The notes: a model not told the origin generated them from the sequence alone. 62,452 nt of DNA from Oleispira sp963933055 (GCA_963933055.1 CAWVSY010000019.1:1-62452); one strand, 5' to 3'. Counted from the stretch's first letter, positions 36,727-46,408 are shown. Numbers and translations are program-made.

Positions 36727-37767
36727 ATGACACTCAATATTGAAACACTGCTTGATGGCGAAAAAGCACTCGAAAATGCTCCGAAAACAGAACTGGCTGA
36801 TGGCCGCTTCTGTATTCCACAGCACTATTTAAGCTACCAACATACCTTGAAATCTGTTGAACAGATTTTATTAGATATTGATTGTGACCCTAGATACCCC
36901 ATTTTTGCCAGCCAAGATATGTCTAATAGTGATGGTGGCATCTACATACAGGTGGGAATTATTGGTAGTGACAACTACAAAGCGGATAAAAGTGAGCAAG
37001 AAAAGATCGTCTATGGCCGAAAGTGGCGAATTGAACCGCAATTGCCGACGTCGGAAATTATTCAGACTGTATTTTTAGCATTAAAAAAAGCCCGTGAACA
37101 TGAAATTAGAGAGCTCTTCCGTCTTCAATACCAAGATAAAATAACGACTCCGTTTAATAATCATCATGATTTACCACTGCTGACCAATAGCCGAACCCGC
37201 TTGCAGTCATCCGCAGAGAGCAAAAACCCTCAAAAAACGGCTCTATTTAGTGCTGAAATCGAACAGGTATTGCGTGCTGTTTGTTATGATGGCGTAACTT
37301 TTGAATTGTTAAGTTTTATGCTTAGACCAACAGGCCAATACCTTATTGAATTAAACATTCTACCTAGCCTTAATCAGCAACTAACCGATTTAGCGAGTAA
37401 TAAATTCATCAGCTTTTTTATTGATAAGCTAGATATCAACTACTTTCTAAACCAGTTAATGCAACAGCTCATTCATCTCAGTGATCGCTATATTGACGAA
37501 AATTTTCACTACCGTGGCTTTAATCGTTTCAGCTGGAATAATGATGTAAAAGCAATCGCGAAGCTTTCTAGCGAAGTTAGGCAGCTGCACAAAGCAGAAG
37601 AGTCAGGAAGCTTCACCCTACATTGGCAACAAAATAACTATGAAACCGACCGTAGCCGTATTCCAGTTGTATCTTCTGGCCCTCTCTGGCATAAATTAAA
37701 AACCCAATTAGAGCCGTACTCTCCTACCGAGAGTACCCTGCCGATTAAAGCACCCTACCCAACCTAA
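36727..37767 (+). CDS. Uncharacterised conserved protein upstream of BLUF
   Basis: A 346-residue protein with no signal peptide or membrane helix. Its N-terminal ~130 residues contain a compact, conserved-looking block (YGRKWRIEPQLPTSEIIQT, ALKKAREHEIREL). The rest is less distinctive, with a FHYRGFNRFSWN motif near residue 260. I recognise it only as a hypothetical gammaproteobacterial family. It precedes the blue-light sensor gene by 49 bases on the same strand, so co-transcription is possible. Confidence 0.6.
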   Translation: MTLNIETLLDGEKALENAPKTELADGRFCIPQHYLSYQHTLKSVEQILLDIDCDPRYPIFASQDMSNSDGGIYIQVGIIGSDNYKADKSEQEKIVYGRKWRIEPQLPTSEIIQTVFLALKKAREHEIRELFRLQYQDKITTPFNNHHDLPLLTNSRTRLQSSAESKNPQKTALFSAEIEQVLRAVCYDGVTFELLSFMLRPTGQYLIELNILPSLNQQLTDLASNKFISFFIDKLDINYFLNQLMQQLIHLSDRYIDENFHYRGFNRFSWNNDVKAIAKLSSEVRQLHKAEESGSFTLHWQQNNYETDRSRIPVVSSGPLWHKLKTQLEPYSPTESTLPIKAPYPT

Positions 37768-37816
37768 TATTTGGTCTATAGTTTACATACTCATAGATCA
37801 GATATTAGAGATAGCC

Positions 37817-38188
37817 ATGTTTCTTACCCGACTCGTATATGCAAGCTCAATCACTGAGGATTTTAACTGTGACGATATTGAAAATATTCTTTCATGCGCC
37901 AGAAAGCATAATACTAAAAATAACGTCACAGGCATGTTGTGCTTCAATCGAAAGTACTTTCTGCAATGCTTAGAGGGCTCTAGAACCAATGTGAATAATA
38001 CATACCATAAAATTTTAAACGATAAGCGACACTCTAGAATAGTGCTTTTAGATTATAAAGAAATTACTAAACAAGAATTTAGCAACTGGTCCATGGGCTA
38101 TATGCCAGAATCCAGTTTAACCGCCCCGACTAGCCTAAAATTTTCAGGAAAAAATGAATTCTCTCCTTATGAAATGTCAGGAGAATAA
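37817..38188 (+). CDS. Stand-alone BLUF blue-light photoreceptor
   Basis: A 123-residue flavin-binding BLUF domain with only a ~20-residue tail, and no fused output domain. All the flavin-site residues known from AppA are present with the same spacing: Y8, N32, Q50, W91 and M93 (motifs RLVYASS, HNTKNNVTGML, FLQCLEG, NWSMGY). It should bind FAD and show the Tyr/Gln red-shift switch on blue light. It must signal by protein contact. Eight bases separate it from the downstream binding-protein gene, so they form an operon. Confidence 0.93.
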   Translation: MFLTRLVYASSITEDFNCDDIENILSCARKHNTKNNVTGMLCFNRKYFLQCLEGSRTNVNNTYHKILNDKRHSRIVLLDYKEITKQEFSNWSMGYMPESSLTAPTSLKFSGKNEFSPYEMSGE

Positions 38189-38196
38189 AGCCATTA

Positions 38197-38964
38197 ATGT
38201 TAAAAATACTTCTAATAACCATATCATCAATAATGATGACAACTTCTTATGCCAGCAATGAGTCACTGAATTCGATTACCCTCGCAGTAGAAGATAATTG
38301 GCCACCTTATGCCGATTCGTATGGGCAAGGTATATCGACAAATATTGTTAGGGCCGCATTCGCTTCTGTCGGCATTGAATTATCATTGCATGTAGCACCT
38401 TATGCTCGGGTTTTATATCAAGTTAAAAAAGGCATTGTTATAGGCGGTTATAATGTAACGCGCCAAGCATCGAGAGAGCAGCAATTCTTATTTGGTAAAG
38501 AAGTATTGCTGCATGCACAGGCTTTCTTTTACTTTCCCCCCAACAGTGAAAAAGCCAAATCTTACAAAAATATTACTGACATTCCTGACGGGGCAAGCGT
38601 TGGTATTATCATCGATTATGAATATGGTGATATTTTTGACAAACATAAACACAGATTTAAATTAGTGGAGGTTTCGCAGCAAAAACAAATTATTAGCATG
38701 CTCACACGAGGCCGTTTGGATGCCGCCATTATGTTCGAAGCGGTCGCCCAGCATACCCTTGAATCAATGCACTTATCGACCAATGAGATACAAAAAGGTC
38801 CACTGAATCATCGCAGTAACATTCATATTGCTTTTTCTAAATTTCATCAACACTCTCAATATTTTGCAGACAAGCTTGACCAAGGATTAATGAATATTAA
38901 GCAAAGTGGTTTATATTACAAACTATTGAAATACGAGTCAGGTAATGTCGTTAGTAAATATTAA
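38197..38964 (+). CDS. Orphan periplasmic solute-binding protein
   Basis: A 255-residue family 3 binding protein with a Sec signal peptide (cleavage near SYA/SNE). The binding-domain pattern AVEDNWPPYADSYGQGIST is the same as in the protein at 16379. Again no ABC permease is present nearby. It lies 8 bases after the BLUF gene, and a broken chemoreceptor gene follows 65 bases on, so it may once have served that receptor. Ligand unknown. Confidence 0.8.
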   Translation: MLKILLITISSIMMTTSYASNESLNSITLAVEDNWPPYADSYGQGISTNIVRAAFASVGIELSLHVAPYARVLYQVKKGIVIGGYNVTRQASREQQFLFGKEVLLHAQAFFYFPPNSEKAKSYKNITDIPDGASVGIIIDYEYGDIFDKHKHRFKLVEVSQQKQIISMLTRGRLDAAIMFEAVAQHTLESMHLSTNEIQKGPLNHRSNIHIAFSKFHQHSQYFADKLDQGLMNIKQSGLYYKLLKYESGNVVSKY

Positions 38965-39029
38965 ATAATACGGCAAATTTAAAATCAGCTTCTACAATTA
39001 CAATAAAGTACGCTATTGGATTTATTGTA

Positions 39030-40901
39030 ATGAAGTTCTCCCATAAGATTGTTATATCAGCCAGCCTCATTTTAATCGCATCACTAGGGCTTTTATCAAC
39101 GTATCAATACTTTCAAGTTAAAGAGGAAGTAAATCAGCAAGTAAATGCCAGTACAAAAGAATTGGTTGCCTCACTGAGCCAAAATATTGAGGCGGTCATG
39201 GCCAACAAAGCAGACCTCACTGCTTACGCTGTTTCACTTATCGGCAATGATTTATCAGAAGAGCATATTGCTAAAGTACTCACACAACCCATGATAAAAA
39301 AACATTTTTTATTAGCGGGTGTAGGCATTGAAGCAACCGGCCAAACCATCGGCAATGATCCGACGTGGAGCCCTGGCGATAATTACGACCCTCGTAAGCG
39401 CTCTTGATACATGGGAGCTAAACAAAAAAAGAGCATATTATTTACAGCACCTTATAGCGATGCCGCTACTGGTGAAATTTTAATTTCAGCCGCGGCCCCA
39501 TTGAATGTTAACGGCCGTTTTGCTGGTGCTTTATTTACAGATGTGAGCTTAAAAGGCCTTTCAGAAATCAGTAATAGTGCTGAATTATTTGGTGCTGGCT
39601 ATGCCTTTATTGTAGGAGAAGATGGCAATTTTATTGCTCATCCAGATATCAAACTAAACGGCAAAGCTATGTCGAATGCGTTTGATCCTAGGGTAGAATT
39701 AAAAGCGGGGATGCAAAAATCTGTTGTTGATGGCACTCCCAACATTATTATTTTCTCTTCATTAGAAAGCTTGGGCTGGTATGTTGGTGTCGCACTTAAC
39801 GAAGATATTATTTCCGCGCCATTAACAAAACTGCGTCGTGACGCAATCATGTATTCCCTATTAGCGCTCATCATTGCGGTTATTGCTTTAGGAGCCATTA
39901 TCAAACGCCTTATGCTGCCACTCGATGTACTCAATGAGGCCATGCGTGACGTAGCAACCGGTGAAGGGGATTTAACACATAGACTTAATACCAATACGGA
40001 TGCCGAATTCTCTAGCCTTGCGAAAAGCTTTAATATCTTTGTAGAAAAACTGCAGGTAATGATTAAAGACGTTAAAGTCATTGGCACCAGTATGATGCTG
40101 AGTACCGAACAGACGGCGCAAGGAGCAAGTATTGCAACAGGTGCAATGGAACAACAAAACGGAGAAGTAGAGCAGCTGGCGACTGCGATGAATGAAATGG
40201 CAAGTACCGCCTTAGAAGTAGCAAATAATGCACAAACAGCTGCAAGTGCCGTAAGACAAGCCGATGACGCCGTTATTCAAGGCGTTGGAGCGATTGACGA
40301 AACAACTCAAGCAATCACTCAGTTATCAGGCCAAATTGATGCGGCAGTCATTGCCGTGCAGGAACTTGAAAGTGATACCGCAAGTATTGAATCGATCTTA
40401 GGTGTTATTACAAGTATTGCTGAACAAACAAACTTGCTGGCATTGAATGCTGCGATCGAAGCTGCAAGAGCAGGCGAAACAGGTCGAGGGTTTGCGGTGG
40501 TTGCTGATGAAGTAAGAAATTTAGCCGCGAGAACACAAGAATCAACATCTGAAATTCGCGAGAAGATTGAAAAGCTACAAACAGGTGTAATTGCTGTTGT
40601 TAATGTAATGGATAATAGCAAACAAACAACAACGATAACGGTTGAGAAGTCGCAACAGGCGAACGCAACCAATGAGCTCATCAGTGAAAGTATCCGTAAA
40701 ATTACCGATATGAATTTACAAATTGCAAGCGCGGCCGAAGAACAAAGCCAAGTAGCGGAAGAAATGAATCGAAATACATCCAATATTCGCGATCTTTCTC
40801 AACAAGTAATGGAAAATGCAACACTGACAAATAATACGATGAAAACTCAAGTAAAACAGGTAAATGATCAAGAAAAATTATTGAGTCAGTTCATCGTTTA
40901 A
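39030..40901 (+). pseudogene. Methyl-accepting chemotaxis protein cut by an in-frame TGA
   Basis: A full chemoreceptor reading frame of 624 codons is interrupted only by TGA at 39405-39407 (codon 126). Before it come TM1 and part of a Cache domain ending NYDPRKRS; after it, in the same frame, YMGAKQKKS continues the domain (families typically have W-Y here, so TGG to TGA is likely). Then TM2 (~residues 270-290), HAMP and the conserved hairpin (AEQTNLLALNAAIEAARAGE, GRGFAVVADEVRNLA) are complete. Elsewhere in the frame Trp is TGG (GATCCGACGTGGAGC), so TGA is not a general Trp codon. An ATG at 39411 could restart a shortened receptor lacking TM1. Probably inactive or altered. Confidence 0.85.
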
Positions 40902-40907
40902 TAGCCT

Positions 40908-40935
40908 AATCAGCTCCCGAGTGAGCTGATTTTAG
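40908..40935 (+). terminator. Intrinsic terminator after the chemoreceptor
   Basis: A 9-bp perfect stem (40908-40916 with 40923-40931), 6-base loop, then a short T tract. Confidence 0.65.
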
Positions 40936-41026
40936 TTTACCCATCTTATATCGCGAACGTTATATTACTGGTCGATAAGATAAGCTATCATTAGCAGCTT
41001 ATCTTTGACTGTTGATAATAAGCTTT

Positions 41027-41779
41027 ATGGATTATAGTTTTGAGTTATTAGCGATTTTATCTTTCGTTGCTGTTCTTGCGGGCTTCATTGATGCCATCGC
41101 TGGCGGCGGTGGCTTATTAACCATACCCGCTCTGCTATTTTCAGGAATATCTCCGGTGCAAGCGATTGCAACCAATAAACTGCAAGCTTGTTTCGGTAGC
41201 TTTACTGCCACACGATTTTTCATTAAACAAAAACTGGTTTACCCTAGAAAACAAATATGGGGGATCATCGCAGCTTCAATCGGAGCTGTGTTCGGCGCAA
41301 TCGCAATTCAATTATTTGATTCACAACTTCTGGTATCTGCTCTTCCCTTTGCATTAATAATCATTGCATTATATCTATTATTATCCAAAAACCTTGGTGA
41401 AGAAAAAGCAAAACCCAAGATCACTCAACACAGTTTTAACGCTTCTTTTATTAGTGGTATCGGGTTTTATGACGGTTTTTTTGGCCCAGGCACTGGAACA
41501 TTTTTCACCTTAAGCTATTGCAAAATGCGAGCAATGAACCTTATCAAAGCAACAGCTCATGCTAAATTAATGAATTTAACCACCAACCTTGTCTCTCTGC
41601 TTATCTTTGCCGCATCGGGTCAGATCATTTGGCAGATAGGGCTCGCGATGGCTCTAGGTCAAATCATTGGCGCTCGAATTGGTGCAGCAACCGCCATTAA
41701 TCAAGGAACTGATTTTATTCGATATATGACGGTGGGTGTTTGCATTGTGATGAGCATTAGCTTATTACTAAGACAATAA
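41027..41779 (+). CDS. TSUP-family (TauE/SafE) permease
   Basis: A 250-residue inner-membrane permease of the TauE/SafE (TSUP) family, moving sulfite, sulfonate-type or other organic anions. It has about 7-8 hydrophobic helices and the family motifs AGFIDAIAGGGGLLTIPAL and NKLQACFGSFTA near the start, with GFYDGFFGPGTGTFF at the half-way repeat. The ATG at 41027 fits family starts better than an upstream TTG at 41012. No sulfur-metabolism genes adjoin it, so the substrate stays open. Confidence 0.85.
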   Translation: MDYSFELLAILSFVAVLAGFIDAIAGGGGLLTIPALLFSGISPVQAIATNKLQACFGSFTATRFFIKQKLVYPRKQIWGIIAASIGAVFGAIAIQLFDSQLLVSALPFALIIIALYLLLSKNLGEEKAKPKITQHSFNASFISGIGFYDGFFGPGTGTFFTLSYCKMRAMNLIKATAHAKLMNLTTNLVSLLIFAASGQIIWQIGLAMALGQIIGARIGAATAINQGTDFIRYMTVGVCIVMSISLLLRQ

Positions 41780-41788
41780 TCGTAGACA

Positions 41789-42643
41789 TTATACTGTCTT
41801 ATAGCTTTGTCCTTTTTCGATCCAATCTTGTAAAAGCTCTCTATTATCATGATCCCAAGGGTGAAAACTTGGACGATAATAATCGATATAGTCTCGCCAT
41901 ATGCTTCTAACAAGACCTCCTTTACCGAAATACATTTTTGCCCCCTGCCACCAAACTTTTGGACTAAATAACTTACCGTCTTTCCATAAGAAAATAGCCT
42001 GTACGGTCGATGCTCTTAAACAAAACATAACGGTGATCAACATCATGCCGATGATGCGACGAATGTAGCTACCACCTGCTTGTTGGTAGACATCAAAAGC
42101 AACCGCTTTGTGCTCGGTTTCTTCTACTGCATGCCATTGCCAAAGTGCTTTGAATTTCTCATCCATACCTTCCGTACTTTTAGGATTGTTTAATATGTCA
42201 TGCGCCATAATCGCCGTAAAATGTTCGATCGCACACGTCACAGATAAACGGCTAATCGCGGGAAGGTATTTTTTCATCAAGACTTTTTCTTTTTTCTCAA
42301 AAGCCTCAACCTTGCTTGCAGGGTAACCTAGACTATCAAGATATTTATTAAACTGTGAATGCTCATGACCATGGATGGCCTCTTGCTTAATAAAACCTTT
42401 TACTTGCTTTAATAATGCTTCATCTTTTACAAAATGTTGGTTATCACGTACCGCATCGATGAACATACGCTCACCTTCTGGGAATAGGCAAGATAAGGCA
42501 TTCATATAAGTGGTTTTAAATACATCACCACCATGCCAATAACGAGGAAGCTCATTCAAATCAAATTCGAAGTTCATTTTACGACCAGGAATTGTCATCT
42601 GAGCACTAATATCAAGCGCAGTTTGTTTTGTTATTGTTGTCAT
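41789..42643 (-). CDS. Ferritin-like metal-dependent hydrolase (COG3687)
   Basis: A 284-residue protein of the predicted metal-dependent hydrolase family (COG3687, DUF455/Metal_hydrol type). Histidine/glutamate ligands of a diiron helical bundle are visible: EAIHGHEHSQ, CAIEHFTA and HAVEETEHKAVAFD. A hydrophobic stretch lies at ~200-225. The ATG at 42643 is preferred; a GTG three codons earlier is possible, and GGGTG precedes both. It converges on the TSUP gene and lies next to the purine genes without evident linkage. Confidence 0.75.
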   Translation of the reverse strand: MTTITKQTALDISAQMTIPGRKMNFEFDLNELPRYWHGGDVFKTTYMNALSCLFPEGERMFIDAVRDNQHFVKDEALLKQVKGFIKQEAIHGHEHSQFNKYLDSLGYPASKVEAFEKKEKVLMKKYLPAISRLSVTCAIEHFTAIMAHDILNNPKSTEGMDEKFKALWQWHAVEETEHKAVAFDVYQQAGGSYIRRIIGMMLITVMFCLRASTVQAIFLWKDGKLFSPKVWWQGAKMYFGKGGLVRSIWRDYIDYYRPSFHPWDHDNRELLQDWIEKGQSYKTV

Positions 42644-42729
42644 ACTAAGCACCCAAAGTAATAGCGTTAAATCTGGGTATCAGTTTATAAGTGAAGCAAG
42701 CATCATAACAGGTCGACAAGAGACAAGTT

Positions 42730-42768
42730 CGTACAAATCAGGCCAGTGAACTTGGCTGATTTGTACGC
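42730..42768. promoter_or_regulatory. Strong stem-loop downstream of puuD
   Basis: CGTACAAATCA pairs with TGATTTGTACG and an inner GCCA/TGGC adds four pairs with one bulged G, making a ~15-bp stem. No good U-run follows on either strand. It lies 40-80 bases after the puuD stop and probably ends or protects the purine operon mRNA. Confidence 0.55.
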
Positions 42769-42806
42769 GCTCTTTGACCTACATAGGAGGATCAAATGAT
42801 GAGTTA

Positions 42807-43982
42807 TTACTTAGATAACCAAACCATAAGCTGTTGGCGCTCTTGATCTGTCATTTGAGTTAGATTTCCTAACGGCATATAACCTGTTTGCAACGCCGCT
42901 ATCATCTTATCTTTCACCGTTAAAGCCTGCTGAGCGGATTCAAAAGCAATGCCCGCAGGTGCTGCAGTAAAACCGGCATTACTTGGGTTAACCGCATGAC
43001 AAGAGACACAACGCTGCTCAATAATCGTCATCGCTTGTGCATCGGTTAAAACAGCTTCGCCTTTTTCAGCCTCTATTTTAACGGGAACCATCGCGGCGGC
43101 TAAAGCGGCCAACATAATTGCGGCGATGACCAAAATACTGGGTTTACTCACACCTTGATTACGTAGGTTAAAAAAGTGACGAGCAAAGGCCGAGATGAAA
43201 CCAATCGCGACCAACACTAACCAACCAAACTCATGACCGTAAGTCATTGGATAATGGTTGCTGATCATGATAAAAATCAATGGCAAAGTGAAATAGTTAT
43301 TATGGGTTGAACGCAGTTTTGCGAATGCTCCATACTTTGGATCAGGAGATTCATCACGCTGTACGGCATCAACTAAAGCTCGCTGCGCCGGCATAATGCC
43401 CAAGAATACATTACCCGCCATAATGGTTCCCAATATCGCACCAACGTGGATATACGCACCACGAGCAGAGAAAATTTGAAAGGCGAACCACGACATAAAG
43501 ACTAAAAAAGCGAATAAAATTAAGCCAAAAACTTTCCCGTTATGACGCAGTGGCGAGCGCACCATAGCTTCATAAACAGCAACACCTGCAATAATGAATC
43601 CCATACCCGCGGCAATAGCTTGGCCTTGAGTAAAGTCCATACGGCTGCTATCAATTAAAAAACTTTCAGCGCCAATGTAATACACAATCCAGAGCATCAC
43701 CATACCGGTTAACCAAGTGGTATAGGCTTCCCACTTAAACCAGTGTAGATTTTCGGGCATTTTTTCCGGCCCTAATTTGTATTTTGCGACCTCATAAAAG
43801 CCACCACCATGAATCGCCCATAAGTCGCCGCCGATGCCTTTGTCTTTTTTCCACTGCGGTGGATTTTCTAAGCTGTTATCTAGCCATACGAAATAGAACG
43901 ATGCACCAATCCAAGCCACACCAGCAATGACGTGAAACCAGCGGAAGAACATGTTGAGCCATTCTAAAAAATACGCTTCCAT
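42807..43982 (-). CDS. puuD: Membrane urate hydroxylase with cytochrome c domain
   Basis: A 391-residue PuuD, which oxidises urate to 5-hydroxyisourate at the inner membrane and passes electrons to a cytochrome c. About eight membrane helices span residues 10-310 (FRWFHVIAGVAWIG start, typical of PuuD). A C-terminal cytochrome c domain has the haem motif CVSCH (residues 325-329) and a distal Met in TGYMPLGN. It replaces urate oxidases of the uricase or HpxO types in this cluster. Its start codon overlaps the guaD stop (TAATG), so the two are translationally coupled. Confidence 0.93.
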   Translation of the reverse strand: MEAYFLEWLNMFFRWFHVIAGVAWIGASFYFVWLDNSLENPPQWKKDKGIGGDLWAIHGGGFYEVAKYKLGPEKMPENLHWFKWEAYTTWLTGMVMLWIVYYIGAESFLIDSSRMDFTQGQAIAAGMGFIIAGVAVYEAMVRSPLRHNGKVFGLILFAFLVFMSWFAFQIFSARGAYIHVGAILGTIMAGNVFLGIMPAQRALVDAVQRDESPDPKYGAFAKLRSTHNNYFTLPLIFIMISNHYPMTYGHEFGWLVLVAIGFISAFARHFFNLRNQGVSKPSILVIAAIMLAALAAAMVPVKIEAEKGEAVLTDAQAMTIIEQRCVSCHAVNPSNAGFTAAPAGIAFESAQQALTVKDKMIAALQTGYMPLGNLTQMTDQERQQLMVWLSK

Positions 43983-45337
43983 TATTTTTCTCCGGCGTTG
44001 ATTTTGATATTAGCATCACGCTCGTGTACGCAGTTACCTGCAACATAAGTCGCTTGTACGGCGCGGTCGTCGCCTAAAATAATCATGGCAAACAATTTCT
44101 CGGCCAAGGTTTTACACTTAGCTTGCTTCAAGGCCATAATCGGTGTGCTATTAAAATCTAAAACAGCAAAATCAGCTTCATTACCTATTTTGAATGATCC
44201 GATTTTATCTTCTAATTGAAGGGTTTTTGCGTTACCTAACGTTGCTAGGTATAAGCTCTTCAACGGTGATAATTTATTACCGTTCATTTGAGTCACCTTG
44301 TACGCTTCGCTTAGCGTTTGCAGCATTGAAAAACTCGTACCACCACCAACATCGGTTGCAACACTATAAGCAACTTGCTGCTGCTCTAGTTCTTTAATGT
44401 CTAACAAACCACTGCCTAAAAATAGGTTTGAGGTTGGACAGAAAGAAACACTGGAACCGGTTTCACGGAAACGCTGATGTTCACGTTCGTTCAGGTGAAT
44501 CCCGTGAGCAAAAATACTGCGTTTACCAAGCAAGTTATATTGATCGTAAACATCCAAATAATCTTTAGCCTCAGGGAATAATTCCGATACAAAAGCCATT
44601 TCGTCTTTGTTTTCTGAAATATGTGTTTGCATATATACATCGGGATACTCGGCCATCAACTGACCCGCTTTTTCTAGCTGCTCATGCGTAGAAGTAATAG
44701 CAAAACGAGGCGTCACGGCATACAACTGGCGGCCATTATTGTGCCAAGTATCGATCAACGATTTACTGTCTTCATAGCTGCTTTCTGGGGTATCACATAG
44801 GAAGTCAGGCGCGTTACGATCCATCATTACTTTGCCGCAGATCATGCGAGTATTTCGTGCTTCAGAGGCTTCGAAGAAAGCTTCTACGGATTGCTTATGC
44901 ACGGTACCAAAAACTAAGGCCGTTGTTGTTCCGCATTTTAATAATTCGTCGAGGAAGAAGTTGGCGATATTGCTCGCGTATTCTTTATCCTCAAACTGGC
45001 GTTCTGCTGGGAAGGTATAATTATTCAACCAATCCAATAACTGTTCACCATAAGAGGCAATGACTTCAACTTGTGGGTAGTGAATGTGTGTATCGATCAT
45101 ACCTGGAATAATGAGGTGATCTTTGTATTCAACAATTTTCACGTCTGCCGCTAATGTTGGTAAAACATCAGACGCTTCACCAAGATTTTTAACTTTTCCG
45201 TCTTCAATGACTAATGCACCATCTTGGAAAAATTGGTACGCACTCTCGTCGATATTAAGAGTGCCTTCGACATCTGGATCAGACAAGAAGTTAAGTATGG
45301 CGGCTCGATAGACAGTCGTGCTCTGTGTACTGGTCAT
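43982..45337 (-). CDS. guaD: Guanine deaminase
   Basis: A 451-residue amidohydrolase converting guanine to xanthine. Zinc/iron ligands: HIH in MIDTHIHYPQ, histidines in YMQTHISENKDE and FAHGIHL, and the catalytic Asp in SVATDVGGGTSF. CPTSNLFLGSG is the guanine deaminase-specific stretch. Full length for the family. Separated from allA by 153 bases that contain a 16-bp stem-loop, so it may have its own promoter. Coupled to puuD. It feeds xanthine dehydrogenase (xdhAB) further up the same strand. Confidence 0.95.
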   Translation of the reverse strand: MTSTQSTTVYRAAILNFLSDPDVEGTLNIDESAYQFFQDGALVIEDGKVKNLGEASDVLPTLAADVKIVEYKDHLIIPGMIDTHIHYPQVEVIASYGEQLLDWLNNYTFPAERQFEDKEYASNIANFFLDELLKCGTTTALVFGTVHKQSVEAFFEASEARNTRMICGKVMMDRNAPDFLCDTPESSYEDSKSLIDTWHNNGRQLYAVTPRFAITSTHEQLEKAGQLMAEYPDVYMQTHISENKDEMAFVSELFPEAKDYLDVYDQYNLLGKRSIFAHGIHLNEREHQRFRETGSSVSFCPTSNLFLGSGLLDIKELEQQQVAYSVATDVGGGTSFSMLQTLSEAYKVTQMNGNKLSPLKSLYLATLGNAKTLQLEDKIGSFKIGNEADFAVLDFNSTPIMALKQAKCKTLAEKLFAMIILGDDRAVQATYVAGNCVHERDANIKINAGEK

Positions 45338-45392
45338 AATTTTATATTCTCATTCATGCTTTAAACAAACACTACTGGGCTTCAAATCGATT

Positions 45393-45430
45393 CAGGGTTG
45401 AGTATTTGATTCCACAAATACTCAATCCTG
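45393..45430 (-). terminator. Long stem-loop between allA and guaD
   Basis: A 16-bp stem (45393-45408 with 45415-45430) with one G-T pair and a 6-base loop. No U-run follows on the minus strand, so it may attenuate or stabilise rather than fully terminate. Confidence 0.55.
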
Positions 45431-45490
45431 CCTCTTACATTCTTTTAAAATTCAATAACGTTTCTTTTTCTAAATTTTTAAAATTACTTA

Positions 45491-46048
45491 TTAACAAGTA
45501 ATTTGAATTTTCACATCGTTGCCGAAGAAATGTTCTTCGCAATTATTACCACCACCTTTGCGGTCGACCACAAGGAAATCACAAACCTTGTTCAAGCCTA
45601 ATACAGGGTGATGCCAAGTATTTTTATGATAGTTAATGCCTTGGTCAGCGCGTGCGATAAACAGGTGCAGATTTTCAGGGGTTGGCTCTTCAACCGCATC
45701 GGCCACCAGCACCAAGTACTCTTCACCAGAAAGCGGATGAAAGGATTGGCTACCATACGGATGACGCTCAACCATTTCGATATCCATGGCCAAGTTTTTA
45801 GAAACAGGACGAGGCTGCGCGCGGAAGATATTAATAACCGCGTAGGTATCTGCTGCACCTTGTTCAGAGCTGCCAGCGGCTTCTAATTCAACGTTCACCA
45901 AAGAATCATAACGTTCGGTATTACCGCCATTAATCATAATAAGAGAAGAGTCTTCCTTACTATCTGGGACTTCAACCACATCACCAAAAGGCGCGAACGC
46001 TTCTTTGGTTAATGGTTGAGGAGTTAATTTATATTCTTTCACAATCAT
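45491..46048 (-). CDS. allA: Ureidoglycolate lyase
   Basis: A 185-residue AllA that splits ureidoglycolate into glyoxylate and urea, the last step of the ureide pathway. Family features: EAFAPFGDVVEVPD, VERHPYGSQSFHPLSGEEYL and NYHKNTWHHPVLGL, which carry the metal-binding histidines. It ends at its natural length (E. coli 160; others ~170-185). Fifteen bases separate it from uraH, the preceding gene on this strand. Confidence 0.93.
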   Translation of the reverse strand: MIVKEYKLTPQPLTKEAFAPFGDVVEVPDSKEDSSLIMINGGNTERYDSLVNVELEAAGSSEQGAADTYAVINIFRAQPRPVSKNLAMDIEMVERHPYGSQSFHPLSGEEYLVLVADAVEEPTPENLHLFIARADQGINYHKNTWHHPVLGLNKVCDFLVVDRKGGGNNCEEHFFGNDVKIQITC

Positions 46049-46063
46049 TCTCTTAACTAGGAG

Positions 46064-46408
46064 TTAGCTACCACGATACGTAGAAATACCGTAAGCCGAA
46101 ACCAATAGTGGAACATGATAATGTTCATCTGGATTTTCGATGCGGAAATCAAACGTTACCGTTGGATAAAAGCAAGACTTGCCCTGCTTTTCGAAGTACG
46201 GATCGGTTGCAAATTCGATGCGATAAATACCTGCTTCGCGCTGCTGGCCTTCTAACCAATCGACAATACGGCCATCTTGATTAGTTTCGCCTGCCGCAAT
46301 TTGTTGATACTGCTTTTCAGCGTCTAATTTATAAAGTACTACTGCAACACCCACCGCAGGCTTGCCGAGGTTTGTATCTAAAACGTGAGTTGTAATTGGG
46401 CTAGCCAT
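46064..46408 (-). CDS. uraH: 5-hydroxyisourate hydrolase (transthyretin-like)
   Basis: A 114-residue HIU hydrolase acting just after PuuD, turning 5-hydroxyisourate into OHCU. The signature TTHVLDTNLGKPAVGVAV and the C-terminal YHVPLLVSAYGISTYRGS (the essential YRGS) are intact, distinguishing it from vertebrate transthyretin. Cytoplasmic, no signal peptide. It sits between uraD and allA. Confidence 0.96.
   Translation of the reverse strand: MASPITTHVLDTNLGKPAVGVAVVLYKLDAEKQYQQIAAGETNQDGRIVDWLEGQQREAGIYRIEFATDPYFEKQGKSCFYPTVTFDFRIENPDEHYHVPLLVSAYGISTYRGS

Noticed and set aside
36592..36825. A 77-codon minus-strand frame
   Set aside because: It overlaps the start of the gene at 36727 and reads as Phe/Cys-rich noise with no ribosome site.
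39405..39407. TGA read as tryptophan or selenocysteine
   Set aside because: Trp in the same frame is coded by TGG, no selenocysteine stem-loop is evident, and other genes end normally at TGA.
40319..40783. A 154-codon minus-strand frame
   Set aside because: Antisense to the conserved chemoreceptor signalling domain, with Ser/Ala-rich shadow composition.
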